NCBI GenBank assembly: GCA_029204225.1
Contig: CM055109.1
Location: forward strand, 178,647 to 242,646
DNA: 64,000 bases
Direction of reading: 5' to 3'
DNA from: Diphasiastrum complanatum
Lineage: Eukaryota > Streptophyta > Lycopodiopsida > Lycopodiales > Lycopodiaceae
Of this stretch, positions 42,999 through 54,041 are shown one piece after another (position 1 is the stretch's first letter; each line of letters opens with the position of its first letter). The notes under the pieces were generated by a model that was not told the origin of the DNA, ran no database searches, and worked only from the letters and a program-made list of their open reading frames with translations. The position numbers and the translations under genes are program-made.

Positions 42999-43698
42999 GT
43001 GAAAGTACTGTACTTTAGGACCATAAATGGATCTACAAAATATCCACAAGAGTGATTGGATGCTTGCTTAACAATCTATCAAAAAACTAGACACAAAAAA
43101 GTTGATCTAGATTGGCAATTTGACAAACAACAAGCATTAACAATCAAAAGCATTGATAAACATTGAAATCCGAGCCCACACGTGTGTACTACAGGCTGTA
43201 GTACGGCCTTCAACCTGAGAAACAAGTAAAAATTGATTTGGTCTCATTTGGATCACAAAAATTCAATGTACATAGTGAACTAGCTTGAGATTGCCAATGA
43301 GCTCCAAAAATTTTCTATCTTCTCACTATGGAGAGAGGGAATACATAGCAAATTCGACTTCCTTCTTGAAGTTAGGTGGATTTCCAGCATGTAATAAGGA
43401 AGTTAACTCACTCTCCTTGACCTAAAATGAAACCCTAGTCTATTTCCTAGAGTTATGCTTGGTAGGTAGCTAGTTGGTCAAATTTTCACCTTAAACTTAG
43501 GTGTAGGTCCTATAAAGTAGGGATGACCACCAAATAGACATGACCAACTCTCTTGACTTGACCTAACCTACATTAGGATGGGTTTCCCATGTGGCATCAT
43601 GGCCTCACATGTGTGGGACCCACTTGTGTACACAATTTACACTATTCTACATGGTTTTTGATCAAGCTAGATTTGCCAATTTTTGGCAATTCTTCACA
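42999..43698 (-). repeat. Element F 5' LTR (700 bp)
   Basis: On the minus strand starts TGTGAAGAATTGCC at 43698 inside B2 protease sequence, and ends TACTTTCACA at 42999. The start is chosen because B2 coding similarity stops there. Only one LTR exists, so the borders are supported by the TGTGAA/TTCACA pair and the primer site. Confidence 0.75.
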
Positions 43699-44256
43699 GT
43701 AAGATTGGGAACTACATTTTCAAGATCCAATATTTTAGAGGATCCAATATATAAAGGAATTATTCTCACTCCATATATTCTACATTCTTGATCATTTGAT
43801 GTTAGAATAGAATTTTTTAGAACCAATAAAAGGAAGTAGAGATGAAAAAAAATCCTTTTGGAAAGTCATGTGGAAGCTAGCCCCACTATCTATCCACGAT
43901 GTGTCATTGGAGATGGTCTTGCTTGTTGGTGTAGATGCCATCAAGGATGAGTCACCAACATCCTCCTCCCCCTAAAGTGTGAGATTTCCTTGCTTGCTCT
44001 CCTTTTGTGTATTCTTCTTCTTGTAGCACTCGGATGCAAAGTTTACTTTCTTTCCACAAAAGAAGCACTTTAGCGCTGATTTGTCCTTCTTTCCTGCACT
44101 TTTGGAACTTGTTGGTTGATCATCCATCTTCACCTCCTTCCCTTGGGTCTTCTTGGTTGATTTATCCTTCATGTTGCCTTTTCTTGAGAAGTTTCATTCT
44201 CATCTCTATCATGTAATTTCAAGGAACCAATCCTGTTCCTCACATGTTGGATCCTA
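43699..44256 (-). pseudogene. B2 gag C-terminus and protease
   Basis: Minus strand: the frame 44172-43972 has a lysine-rich stretch and knuckle CFFCGKKVNFASEC, where the conserved Gly-His is changed to Val-Asn, so the His ligand is lost. 43950-43700 reads DTSWIDSGASFHMTFQKDFFSS and a further protease segment, then stops at the F LTR. There is no gag N-terminus and no primer site; the LTR at 44257 joins mid-gag. Confidence 0.8.
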
Positions 44257-44892
44257 CGTGAAGGATTTCAGATCATTATGATCCAATCCACTTGAATGAT
44301 TTTTGGTTACAAAGAGAAATACACTACCAATTTCACCAACGTAGAAAAAATCAGCATCTACACACAAAATGAGATGCAAACACTAATAAAACTTGATCAA
44401 ACTTGAATGAAATGGTAAAGTATTGTTGTTTTTCTTACAAAACCAACAAGCTCCTGTATTTCACACATGTGGATCCAAAATAGCAACTATCGATCATTTA
44501 ACACATAAAATTGCATGCAATCACAAGTATAGTGCACCAATGGATAGTAGAACCCAAGAGATCCTTGTACAGATAGAGAAGAGAGAAGATTGTTCTCTCC
44601 ATGAGTTGCATCCTTATATAGCAGGTCCAAGCCCTATTTGGCCACTTGGCTTTCCCACCAAAATGTTTACCCAACTATTTTTGGGTCTAGATTCAAAGTA
44701 CCCAACATTCAAATTTGAATCTACTCAATATCGCATTCTAACTTTCTCACACTTTCAAAAAGTGTTTATTCCAATGACATTTAGACTAATGAACTTTGAA
44801 AAGTCAATTTTTAAGTCTAAAAACAAAGTTGGCCTCAATATGCCAAATATGGAGATATAGCAAATATGATCAAACTAGTTAAATCTTTCACA
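44257..44892 (-). repeat. B2 LTR between RNase H and gag (636 bp)
   Basis: Minus strand TGTGAAAGATTTAACTAG to CCTTCACG (expected CCTTCACA). A TATA-like CTATATAAGG lies near 44615-44625. The LTR at 54042-54413 is the same family but lacks about 265 internal bases including this box. RNase H precedes it and gag follows. Confidence 0.85.
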
Positions 44893-45054
44893 CTCCCTCT
44901 TCAGCTAGTTTTAGCATGGACTTTGATAACACTCCAAGTGATGTCCTATGCTTCATAAACAAGTCCTTTTTCAATGATTTGGTGAAGATATCAGCCACAC
45001 ATTGCTTGAGGACACATGTTGAAGCTCCACCTCCTTTGCAATGACTTGCTCCAA
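44893..45054 (-). pseudogene. B2 RNase H C-terminal tip
   Basis: Minus strand ADIFTKSLKKDLFMKHRTS and LGVLSKSMLKLAEEGV, then the purine tract before the LTR. Upstream it is cut at about 45054 by the family A LTR; only about 50 codons remain. Confidence 0.85.
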
Positions 45055-46104
45055 TTGGAGAGAGGGGGAGAATAAATGACGAACACGAACGAGAAGTGAA
45101 CTCGAACAGAAAATGTTCATGCGCAGCGGAATAAATTATTTGACTCTCTCCGTAAGCATGATTACGCCTATCCAAATGAAGAGAACTTTAGTGATAAAAT
45201 CACAGTCATTCTAGATTACGTAGCCAAACATTTAATGGATGAAGCGCTAGATGAATAATTTGTCGCAAATTGCAAGACAAATTATCTGTCGCGAATAATT
45301 CGCAAAGAGCTAGACTGTGCTCGACTGATAAGCAGTTGCGAATTGTTCACAAAGGACAAGACTAAAAGTTGATCGTCTATTACCAGAAAGAGCAACTAGA
45401 AAGATCAGACAAAATGAAGAACAAACATAGCAATATTAACACAGACCTGAATGCAAAACAAAGAGTTGTATCAGATTAAGTATATCATGTATACAAGTTA
45501 ATAATGCGGCAGAGCACAATATAATAGCGGACAAAACCGCATGCCCTACGAAGCTTATTTTGTCTGTAATGAGGAATGAAACCTCTTTTCTTAGTCTCTT
45601 CTTCACTCGCTTGATCATCTGATCATCATCATCGTCTGAATGGTGTCCAGAATATGTATATATACATAATATTACAGGTGTACAGATGTGAAAGTACAGA
45701 GTGGATGTGTTGTCTATAGGAGATTGTGGGTGGCTGCAATCATTGTCCAATCTATTAGCGCTACATGGAGTGAGCTTAAAAAGGGTGCGACGTCAGCCAG
45801 TGTTGAAGTGAACATTGGTGATGACGCGAAAAGTGGGTCACTCTTACGAATGGCCTTAGGATAATATTTACAGGGTGCCTTAGCTTTTAGAACACCTTCG
45901 ACATTTTGTAGGATAGTGTTCCCTTTTCGCCTGTCACCATAACCTGTGTAAAAACACAGTGTTCACAATTCTTTCGCCCTTTATTCGTCTATACAAATTT
46001 GCGTGTAAATATGCAGGCTGCGTGACAACGTTAGTAAATATGCAGCAAGAATGGAGGCAGATTAAAAAATGGGATTCAGGAGAGTAGAAGGAGTAAATCC
46101 AACA
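45055..46104 (-). repeat. Family A3 3' LTR (about 1050 bp)
   Basis: Minus strand, begins TGTTGGATTTACTCC at 46104 after a purine run AAGAGGGGG, and ends in a CT-rich tract CCCCCTCTCTCCA at about 45055. The usual CCAACA end is missing or altered, so the last few bases are lost at the B2 joint. It is the most complete A LTR here and was used to place the others. Confidence 0.8.
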
Positions 46105-46111
46105 CCCCCTC

Positions 46112-46660
46112 TTAATCTGGTTTCGTGAATGCCTTGATCTTCAGACTGAGCAATGCACAAAATTTGCTGTGTGCATTAGTACTGAGTGCTTTCGTGAAAA
46201 TGTCTACAACCATGTCCTGCGTTCTGTAGTACGTTAAGCTTACCTCCCTATCGAGAACCTTGCCCCTGATGTAGTGATATCTGATCTCAATGTGCTTACT
46301 CCTAGAATGAAATCTAGGGTTGGTCGATAAGGCAATAGCACTTTGGTTATCACAAAACAAAATTGTGGGGCTGTACTAATACAGATTGATGTCTGACAAC
46401 GAATTTCTCAACCAAAACGCTTTCTTAATAGATTGGGAAGCAGCAATGTATTTTGCTTCAGTAGAAGAAAGTGCGATAGAGGTTTGCTTATGACTATTCC
46501 ATGAAGTAGGACCACCGTTGAAGAAGAATGTGAATCTAGATGTGGATTACAATTGTCTACATCTACTCCCCAGGTTGCATCAGAATAGCCATTGAGCTGA
46601 TGAAGATTGTCATTGTTGACATCTCCATAGCAGATGCACTGGTCCATGGTAGCTCAAATA
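46112..46660 (-). pseudogene. A3 RNase H
   Basis: Minus strand: DQCICYGDVNNDNLHQLNGYSD, AKYIAASQSIKKAFWLRNSLSD-type sequence, ILFCDNQSAIALSTNPRFHSR, SKHIEIRYHYIRGKVLDREV and DMVVDIFTKALSTNAHSKF. One frameshift near 46530 and stops near 46375 and 46650. The end of RNase H, missing from A1, is intact here. Confidence 0.85.
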
Positions 46661-47808
46661 TATCTCATGACTCGAATAAAAGATGCCAAGATTAGTCATA
46701 TATTAGCTGAGTGAGCTTACAACAAAAGAGATATTTGGTCTTGTACAGACCATTGCGTACATGAGAGATCCAAGTATCGATCGATACAGATATTCTCTCA
46801 TCTACTCCTCTTCTTGCTTGGTCTGAGGACATTGGTCCTTTGACAGATGCAGGTCTGGATCCATTGGTGAGTGAGCTAATTTACAATTCATCAAATTGTA
46901 TCTGTTAAGAACATTGTGAAGATACCTTTGTTGAGTGATGTAAATCAATCGATTTGCTCTATCTCTGTGGATTTGAATTCCAAGACAGAAGTGAGCTTCG
47001 CCCAGATCAGTCATGTCGAATTCTGAGAACATCATTTGTTTTTCATCCTTGACCATTTTGGTATTGTTGCTGAAGAGCAACGTATCATCAACATACAATA
47101 TGATGATAATGAAGGATTGTTGCACTGACCTTGAATAAACGTTGCAATCAGCAGTGCTTGGTTTGAATTCTTGTTCAATGAGGACTGTATTGATCTTTTG
47201 AAACCAAGCTCTGGCAGACTGTTTCAAGCCGTACAGTGCTTTGTGGAGTTTACAGACATGATTCTTCATGCCTTTCAGAACGTATCCTTCGGGATGGATC
47301 ATGTAGATATCTTCTTGTATTACTCCGTTCAGATAGGCTGTTTGTACATCAAGTTGATGTACTTCGAGCTTGACAGCTGCAGCATAAGACAAGAGCATTC
47401 GGATCGACAAATGTTTGATGATTGGACTAAAAGTCTCACTGTAGTCGACATTCAAGATCTGGGTGAATCCTCGTGCTACTAGTCTAGCCTTCCTTCGATC
47501 AATTGCTCTATTAGCATAATATTTGATCTTAAAGATCCACTTGCAATCAATAATATTGCAGCCAATAGGAGCTTTGACTAATGACCATGTCTGATTCTTG
47601 ATTAGAGAGGAATACTCTCTGTCCATGGCTTCTCTCCAGAGATCAGAGTCTGGGTGGCTAAGTGACTCTTCGATTGTCGTCGGTTCTTGCATTAAGAGAC
47701 AGGCAGACTCAGGAGTATACCTTGTGGAATGTGTGCGCACTCGGCTTTATCTTCTGGGAGGATTCGACTGATGAAGCACTCATGGGACTTGTTGCTAGGT
47801 AGTCCTCG
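46661..47808 (-). pseudogene. A3 reverse transcriptase
   Basis: A 312-residue open frame (47740-46802), the best-kept RT in the window: [78 protein letters not shown] and KALYGLKQSARAWFQKIN. YVDDTLLFSNN has both catalytic Asp residues in place, and DLGEAHFCLGIQIHRD follows. The C-terminal part after 46802 is out of frame. Everything upstream of RT is missing: the A homology begins at about 47808 in ACCTAGCAACAAG and abuts a piece of X. Confidence 0.88.
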
Positions 47809-47996
47809 AGGGGTGGATGGATGATAAAATTCAAGACCTTTGAGATAGAGGAGGGCAAGAAATTGGACAAGCTACCAGCATTAGGAGAGTAGTCGGCATG
47901 GTAAACAACAGTTTTCGGATTCCAGTAGGAGTTATGTTGCCAACCCTCGTCAATTGCAAGTAAATCCATATTATTTGCCAATGCCACGTCGAAATA
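47809..47996 (+). pseudogene. Second copy of unknown ORF X (fragment)
   Basis: Read on the plus strand this reads GWMIKFKTFEIEEGKKLDK then a stop and SAW, closely matching GGWVLKFKTSEIEAGKEWDK of X at 37680-37780. DNA similarity continues to about 47990 (matching about 37595). It joins A3 RT at 47808 and a D-family LTR fragment at about 47997. Confidence 0.55.
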
Positions 47997-48307
47997 AGTA
48001 CGTTAGAAACTTATGTCAGTTACAAGCAAGAACACAGATCAAAGACTCAATTCCTCAGACAGGGGCTGACATCTCATATGTATACATACAATTTTATCAA
48101 TGATTGTGCTAGACTGTACCAGATCTAGACTTTATTCGAGTGCCGTAAAGAAAGTATTCGCAACAGACAAATAAGAGGATTTTAAGACAGTTCCTTAAAG
48201 TATATTCCTCTCTAAGCTTACGATATCATTCTAATTGGGATTCTCTATCTGACATACACTAGAAATGGAGATGGAAATGTCAGTTTTCTTATAGCTTTCC
48301 TAAGCTA
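47997..48307 (-). mobile_element. D-family copy: LTR fragment and internal stub
   Basis: On the minus strand, about 48307-48210 matches the first 90 bases of D internal DNA, including the MSDRES start codons. At about 48200 it changes abruptly to mid-LTR sequence, AAGGAACTGTCTTAAAATC to GACATAAGTTTCTAACGT (48000). Almost the whole internal region and half of the second LTR have been lost. Confidence 0.75.
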
Positions 48308-48325
48308 TCCCCGACAATGGCACCA
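48308..48325 (-). other. Primer-binding site of the D-family copy
   Basis: Minus strand TGGTGCCATTGTCGGGGA, one base from the site of D at 17247, and again 12 bases from the LTR end. Confidence 0.8.
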
Positions 48326-48337
48326 AAAATTGGTATA

Positions 48338-49309
48338 TGTTGTACTATACCACCAAGGAATATAGACTTTGTAGTAAATAATGTCGAACCCTTAGAGGAT
48401 CGTGTTAGAAAGTTATGTATTTGGTACAATTATGATCTATTTCGAGTCAAGTGGATTCGGGCGTTATTCTAGTTGTCAACAGACATTAGAAAGTAACCAG
48501 TATTACTTGTGTTGGGGGGTGTGACTGTTAATAATTCTATAACAATAGTCTTGCCTCTATCAAATCGAATGAAATGCGTTCTACAGGTGAGATGCTATTA
48601 GAGTAGAACAGTAGTACTACACTCCGGCTGATTAAGATGTCAACAGAGAGCCGAGAAATGTTTGATGTATTCGTGTTTGTGCAGACAATTAGTTAATCAT
48701 ACAGCAAACGACTGTAATGCACTAGAAATTCTGTCTGACTAGAGAGTAATTCATGTAATGCAGTAGAGATTGCTAGTAGATTCAAGATCACTCAAACTCA
48801 ACAGTTCGGAGAACAGAGATAGGAGAGAATAAGCCTCAACACTCTATTCACTTCTTCAACTTCTCACAAATACATAAACTCTTTTTCTCTCGATGATCGA
48901 GACTGAAGCGTGTGATCAATATATGCTCTACAAAATGAACAAATACACCTCTAAAACTACAGGTGTGTTGCTTCCGTGAAAAGGTCTAGTTAACAGTTAA
49001 GTTGAATGTATGTTCAATTATACCATAAGAGGTATATTTAACTAAGAGTTAAAATTACTCTAGTTTAATATGTAGATTCATATTTAAGTCGTTTCACGTA
49101 GATGACCTAGTAAAGGCTTATCCAAGGCAGCGTTTTCCTTCTAGAAGGTCTTGCCCTTAAATACAAGGCAAGTCTTTAGGAGATATATTCTCAAAAAATG
49201 ACTTAGGCCTCTTCACGATTTATATTTATCTAGCTCATATCTTCATTTTCGAGTATATCATGCCATATTTAGGTTGATATTCAATATTCAACAATTTTGT
49301 GGCATCACA
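48338..49309 (-). repeat. D-family 5' LTR (972 bp)
   Basis: Minus strand TGTGATGCCACAAAATTG (start at 49309) to GTATAGTACAACA (48338). It is shorter than the D LTRs at 15972 and 18371. It is inserted in C3 just after the integrase-linker segment that reads KLYDPDT. Confidence 0.85.
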
Positions 49310-50640
49310 GTTGTACAAGATTTGCTAGGTATCAGGATCATACAGCTTGTATGTGTTATCATATGAAGTATATCCAATCAGGATGGTCTTGAGACCTTGG
49401 AAGTTGAATTTCTTCCTCATGTTTTTTGGGATCTGCGCGTAGGCAACGCATCCGAATACTCTTAGGTTCTTCACGAAAGCCTTAGAGACTGTCCACACCT
49501 CATGGGGTGTTTTGCCTGAGAGGGCCTTGGTCGAACATCTGTTCTGGACATAAGCCGCAGTGGAGATAGCTTTGGCCCAGAAGCTCTTGGGCAGCGATGC
49601 ATGCGCTAGCATACATTTAGTTGATTCAACTAGAATATATTTCTTCCTCTCGGCTAAGCCAAATGACTGAGGACTGTAAGGAGTGATGAATTGCTGCTCA
49701 ATGCCTTGGCTCTGGCAATACTCCTTAAACTCAGTAGAGATGTATTCTCCACCATTGTCTGACCTCAAGGCCTTGATCATCATTCCAGTCTCTTTTTTTG
49801 CATGCTCCTTGAAGATCTTGAAGCAATTGAAAGCTTTTGATTTCTTCTTGATAAAGTACACCATAGTCCTTCTAGAAAATTCATCAATAAAAGTAATAAA
49901 ATATTTTGCATCCTTTAGTGAAGGATTTTTCATTGGGCCACAAATGTCTGAATGCACAATGTCTAACAATTCCCTAACAGTATGCTGATGGCTTGATCTA
50001 AATGGTTTCCTAGTCTATTTACCAACTAGACAGTCTTGACAGATAGGTAACTCGCCTTTATCACGAGGATAGTCTAGATCAAGAACAATAGAATGTCTAG
50101 ACATTTGTTGTACAGTAGCATGATTTAAGTGACCAAGTCTATAATGCCAAAGTAAACTTTTATTTGCTTGAATAGAAGTACTGAGTTCCTACATAAAAGC
50201 AATGACCTAATCTATACAAGTATCCATGTCTCTTTTTGAGTGCTAGGATCTTGCCTGTCCTATCAACTACTTTGCACTGATCACATTCGAATTTCTTCTT
50301 TATGTCCTAAATCTGTGATTCTAGTTACAGAGAGCAGATTTGTAGATAAGTTGGGTACATACACGACTTTAGAAAGTAGCCTAGATTGATCATTTGCAAA
50401 GCTCAATCTTATAGTACCTTCACCTTTAATAGCTTGTGTGCTATTATCGCCAAGGTGAACATATTTGTTGGTACTATAGGGTGTATAGGACTCGAAATAA
50501 CTAATGAGTCTGGTCATATGTTGAGTGGCACTGGAATCCAGGAACCAAGAACTGTCGCTGGATGCTCTTTGATGGCTGGTCGTGAAGGCATCAGAAGCAT
50601 TTGTTGTTGTTCAAAGGAGTGCTTTGTGCATTGAAATAGG
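49310..50640 (-). pseudogene. Family C3: protease and integrase
   Basis: Minus strand: protease tail (50517-50281) with STNKYVHLGDNSTQAIKGEG and NLSTNLLSVTRITDLGHKE, pre-integrase and cysteine segments with stops (50230-49990), and the integrase core (49969-49325). The core contains IVHSDICGPM, ALRSDNGGEYISTEF and FGLAERKKYILVEST; all three catalytic acidic residues are present, unlike C2. The first part shows WFLDSSATQHM-like sequence, with SSA in place of SGA, near 50535. It ends in KLYDPDT at the D LTR. At 50640 it abuts B4 gag in the opposite orientation. Confidence 0.85.
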
Positions 50641-51396
50641 TTGAAAAAGAAGATTAGGTCATTGCTACATGGCAACCTCAATTGGAGTCATGTTGGAAGC
50701 CAATGATTACCTTAAGCAACTATTCATTGTGGAAAGTTGAGATGAATGATGTTTTGGATATTGTTGGAGGTTTGGAGGAGAGACCATCAACACAACAAGA
50801 TCAAGTGAGATATGATAAGAGGGCCAAGAAGGCTCTACACATTATCAAGATGAATGTTACCAATGAGCTTCTCAAGGAAGTTGGTAAGTGTACTTCATCT
50901 AAGGATGCTTGGGATTCATTGAAAAAACTTTATGAATCCAAGTCTACTTCTAGAGTGTTGACTCTAAGAAGGCAAATCTTTTCTTGTTTGCAAAAGAATG
51001 AAGAAACTCCAAGTACTTTTGTTTTGAGGATGAAAGCATTGAATGATGAGCTGTCTTGCATTGATGAAAGCATTAATGAAGGAGAGCTTGTTCAAGTGAT
51101 TCTTAATGACTTGTTAGATGCTCATTCTAACATTGTTCAAAGTATTGCTATTCAAAAGACTTTGCAAAGTTTGATGGACCTTCAAGAGATCTTGATCAAT
51201 GAGGAATATAGGCTTCAAGCAAGAGGTGGATCTACATCGACACTTCAAGAGGATGCTATGTTCACAAAGGGCAAATTCAAGGGCAAAACCAAAAGTAAGT
51301 GGTCTAAAGGGCAAGATCAAGTGGATGCTTCTTCAAGTGGCAAAAAGAAGGATAGATCAAAGCTCAAGTGCATATATTGTGGCATCAAACTGAATT
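50641..51396 (+). pseudogene. B4 gag, truncated in the zinc knuckle
   Basis: ATG at 50669 opens MATSIGVMLEANDYL, then a frameshift near 50700. From 50706 the frame reads LSNYSLWKVEMNDVLDIV, KALHIIKMNVTNELLKEVGK, AWDSLKKLYESKSTSRVL and ELVQVILNDLL to KLKCIYCGIK. It stops after the first two knuckle cysteines at 51396, where similarity to B1 ends. A block matching ESLLEMNEL of B1 is missing near residue 25. Confidence 0.88.
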
Positions 51397-52583
51397 AGAT
51401 CCAGTGCTCTCATATCCCCTCTCCACAACCACATTTCTAGCAGTTGTTGCTTGGATTTGCATTCCCTCTGAGTTTCTTGGTTCGTTTCTAGAAGGATTAT
51501 TTCTACTTTGAGCTCATATTTACAACGATAAAGCTCTAAACATAACCAACAGTAATTATCATTTGTACAACAACAATACCTATCAGAATATACATCGCAA
51601 TACTCATGATTGAGTTCAATTTTTCTAGATTAACTTGAAACTGAAAGTTTGTATAGCTAACACATTTTTTCTTTTTTCTCAATTCTATTTTTTTTTTCTT
51701 TTCTCTCTACTTTTAGCCCACTCGAATCATGTAAATAGATACAGAAATGATAATTAACCAAGAGTCTTTTCTAGAATCCACAAATAATCATAGACGCAAA
51801 TGATCATGCACAACAAGAAAACTAAAGTTACTATACACATTGATAATCAGATTTCATATACATTGATTTGCATAATTTTGGAAAGTATAGGAGCGAAATA
51901 TGTACCATCAAAGTTTTGAGCAACCAACTGCTTATATAGGGAAATCTCAGTCACAGAAAATGTAGCTTTTGAATCCATTTTCATAGAACCGTTCTTGAGA
52001 AGGTAGAGATCACATCTATAATTCTGATATGGGTGACTTGCAGATATAGTTTCATAGGTCTGCAGACAGGAGCTCTCAAATTCCCGAGTACAACAGAAAT
52101 TGGCACTTAGTATGTGCTTAGTAAATATGTCAGGGCCAGCAATTTGATAGTATTGCTCATAATTGATCTCTTGCCATGAATCTTATTGCAATTTCTAATG
52201 GACACTTCAGGCAGAATTTCATCACGTTCTTGTATCAAATTATTGCTCCCTTTGTGAGATGTTGGAAAGATCAACTCTCAACTTACTGTACGTAGTAGTG
52301 ACCCTTTAACAGTTGTGGCAATCAATGTCTATTTGCACGTGACCCAACAAAATAGCTTATAGTCGCTGATGTGATATAATGACAGTTGACAGTGTTTGTG
52401 GATATCTTGGCAGACAATGAATTGCTTCATGATAGCAACAGTCAACCATAACTATGGCAATGTCTGAAAATCCTCAATGGTAGCGATGGACCATGCTTCA
52501 CAATCTCTCAATATTTGTCACCAATAATGGCACTGCAACGGAACATATTACAAAGCAACATGAGGAATCTTGTTCACTAGGGC
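51397..52583 (-). other. Unassigned region with two long open stretches on the minus strand
   Basis: No transposon motif. On the minus strand, about 52188-51856 is open for about 110 codons without an ATG near its start (PDIFTKHILSANFCC, YQNYRCDLYLLKNGSMKM). About 51620-51397 is open for about 75 codons and is rich in Cys (EYCDVYSDRYCCC, YCWLCLELYRCKYEL). A long pyrimidine tract lies between (51661-51716). They may be exons of a displaced gene or chance. I do not recognise either. Confidence 0.3.
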
Positions 52584-53564
52584 ATGACTACTAGAGGAGA
52601 TGAGGCGTCTGTTAATCAAGAACCTAAGAAATCAAGTGAGGCAATGGTTGTAATACTTTCCAAAGAACGAGAACGACATGCCCAAGAAATCGATAACTTG
52701 AAGCAAGAACTCAAAAATGCAAAAAACCTCAATATTCGTCAAACTAATGAGATCTACAGCTTAGAAAAAGCGGCAGATGGATGGAAAAATAGATGTCGAA
52801 GCTTCAAAAAAGAAAATGAAATACAGCAAACACGACATCTCATGCATATCAAAAGCCAGGAGAAAACCATAGCTTGCCTAAGTGTAGAAGCCACTTTAGC
52901 AGACTATAAAAAAAACCCTTCTTGGCTAGGCAACTAGATGAGTACCAGTCACAACAGAGCCACCGAGAGAGGGAAGAATCGAGGATAACTAGAGGGCATA
53001 TTCCAAATTACCCTCCAAAAATGAGAGAACTAATTGCAGAGGAAGCATGTTTTGAAGATGTGGACTCCTACTTCCTATATACCAACCATAGAGTTCCCTC
53101 TCAGTTACCAGGACTATGAACTACGACCTTCTACTAGCCATCGACAAAGAACACAATGGCCAATAATACCAGGATCCTTCGACACATATGGGATGAATTG
53201 TGACACCCTTCAGAAGTTTGCCATTACTGTACGGAATCATAAAGAAAGCATCATCAGACTAAGTGCCCATTATGTGAAATGGCTATGGGAGTGGTTATTA
53301 TTACCATGGGGGACATCGAATAGACCTACCAACTTGCAGATAAGACAAAGATGGTGTAACCCCAATGAGCCTCTAGAAGAAGGATTTGATTTAGTGCTTT
53401 ATCTCAAGGTCAGGGACAGATCAGCCAAGGAGCATAAAACATTGAATGAGATGTTCCAATACCAATTCTTGGAAGGAGCTGACCCTATGTTTATCGACGA
53501 CAACAAAGCACTAGTCTATGGAAGGATTGGCAAGGCCCTAGCTAGGACACAAGCTTGCAGGTAG
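52584..53564 (+). pseudogene. Uncharacterised ORF with N-terminal coiled coil
   Basis: Starts MTTRGDEASVNQEPKKSSEA (ATG 52584). Residues 25-100 are rich in Glu, Lys and Leu with heptad-like spacing (ERERHAQEIDNLKQELKNAK), suggesting a coiled coil. After a frameshift near 52920 it continues ARQLDEYQSQQSHREREESR and PPKMRELIAEEACFEDVDSY. After another shift near 53095 it reads LRPSTSHRQRTQWPIIPGSF, HYVKWLWEWLLLPWG and ADPMFIDDNKALVYGRIGKA, ending at TAG 53562. Joined in order it would be roughly 310 residues. No domain is recognised. It may be a decayed host gene or a transposon accessory protein. Confidence 0.45.
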
Positions 53565-53786
53565 GCTTACGAGTAGTAATGGACATTTTAAAATGTGTAT
53601 ATTAAAAAAAAAAAGTGAGAGTTGGGTGAGATCTATTGGACACCAGGAGAGTTTCATAGTCATGTTTTGGATAAATCGTCACTTGTATCATATTTCTTTT
53701 AGACATTCCGAAAAAAAAAATGAATTCATTAGTTAGAGTTACTTTTGGGTATATCACATCTCCATGATGATTTTTTATTTCTCAAC
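53565..53786. other. Short AT-rich spacer
   Basis: Contains two A runs (about 53605-53614 and 53710-53718). Nothing else is seen before B2 similarity begins at about 53787. Confidence 0.4.
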
Positions 53787-54041
53787 ACTTTTGTGACAAC
53801 CAATCAGCCCAAAGGTTGGCAACCATTCCTATCTTTCATGCTAGAAGCAAGCATATTGAGGTGCAATATCATTTTGTGAGGGAGCAAGTCATTGCAAAGG
53901 AGGTGGAGCTTCAACATGTGTCCTCAAGGGAATGTGTAGTTGATATCTTCACCAAAGCATTGGGAAAGGACTTGTTCATGAAGCATAGGACATCACTTAG
54001 AGTGTTATCAAAGTCCATGCTAAAACTAGTTGAAGAGGGAG
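53787..54041 (+). pseudogene. B2-type RNase H 3' end
   Basis: FCDNQSAQRLAT, FHARSKHIEVQYHFVREQVI, VDIFTKALGKDLFMKHRTS and LRVLSKSMLKLVEEGV, then a purine tract and the LTR. The left border is abrupt, inside RNase H. Confidence 0.88.

Noticed and set aside
45040-47808. A3 as a complete element nested in B2
   Set aside because: Only one end meets B2; the other end meets X, there is no second LTR, and no target duplication can be shown.
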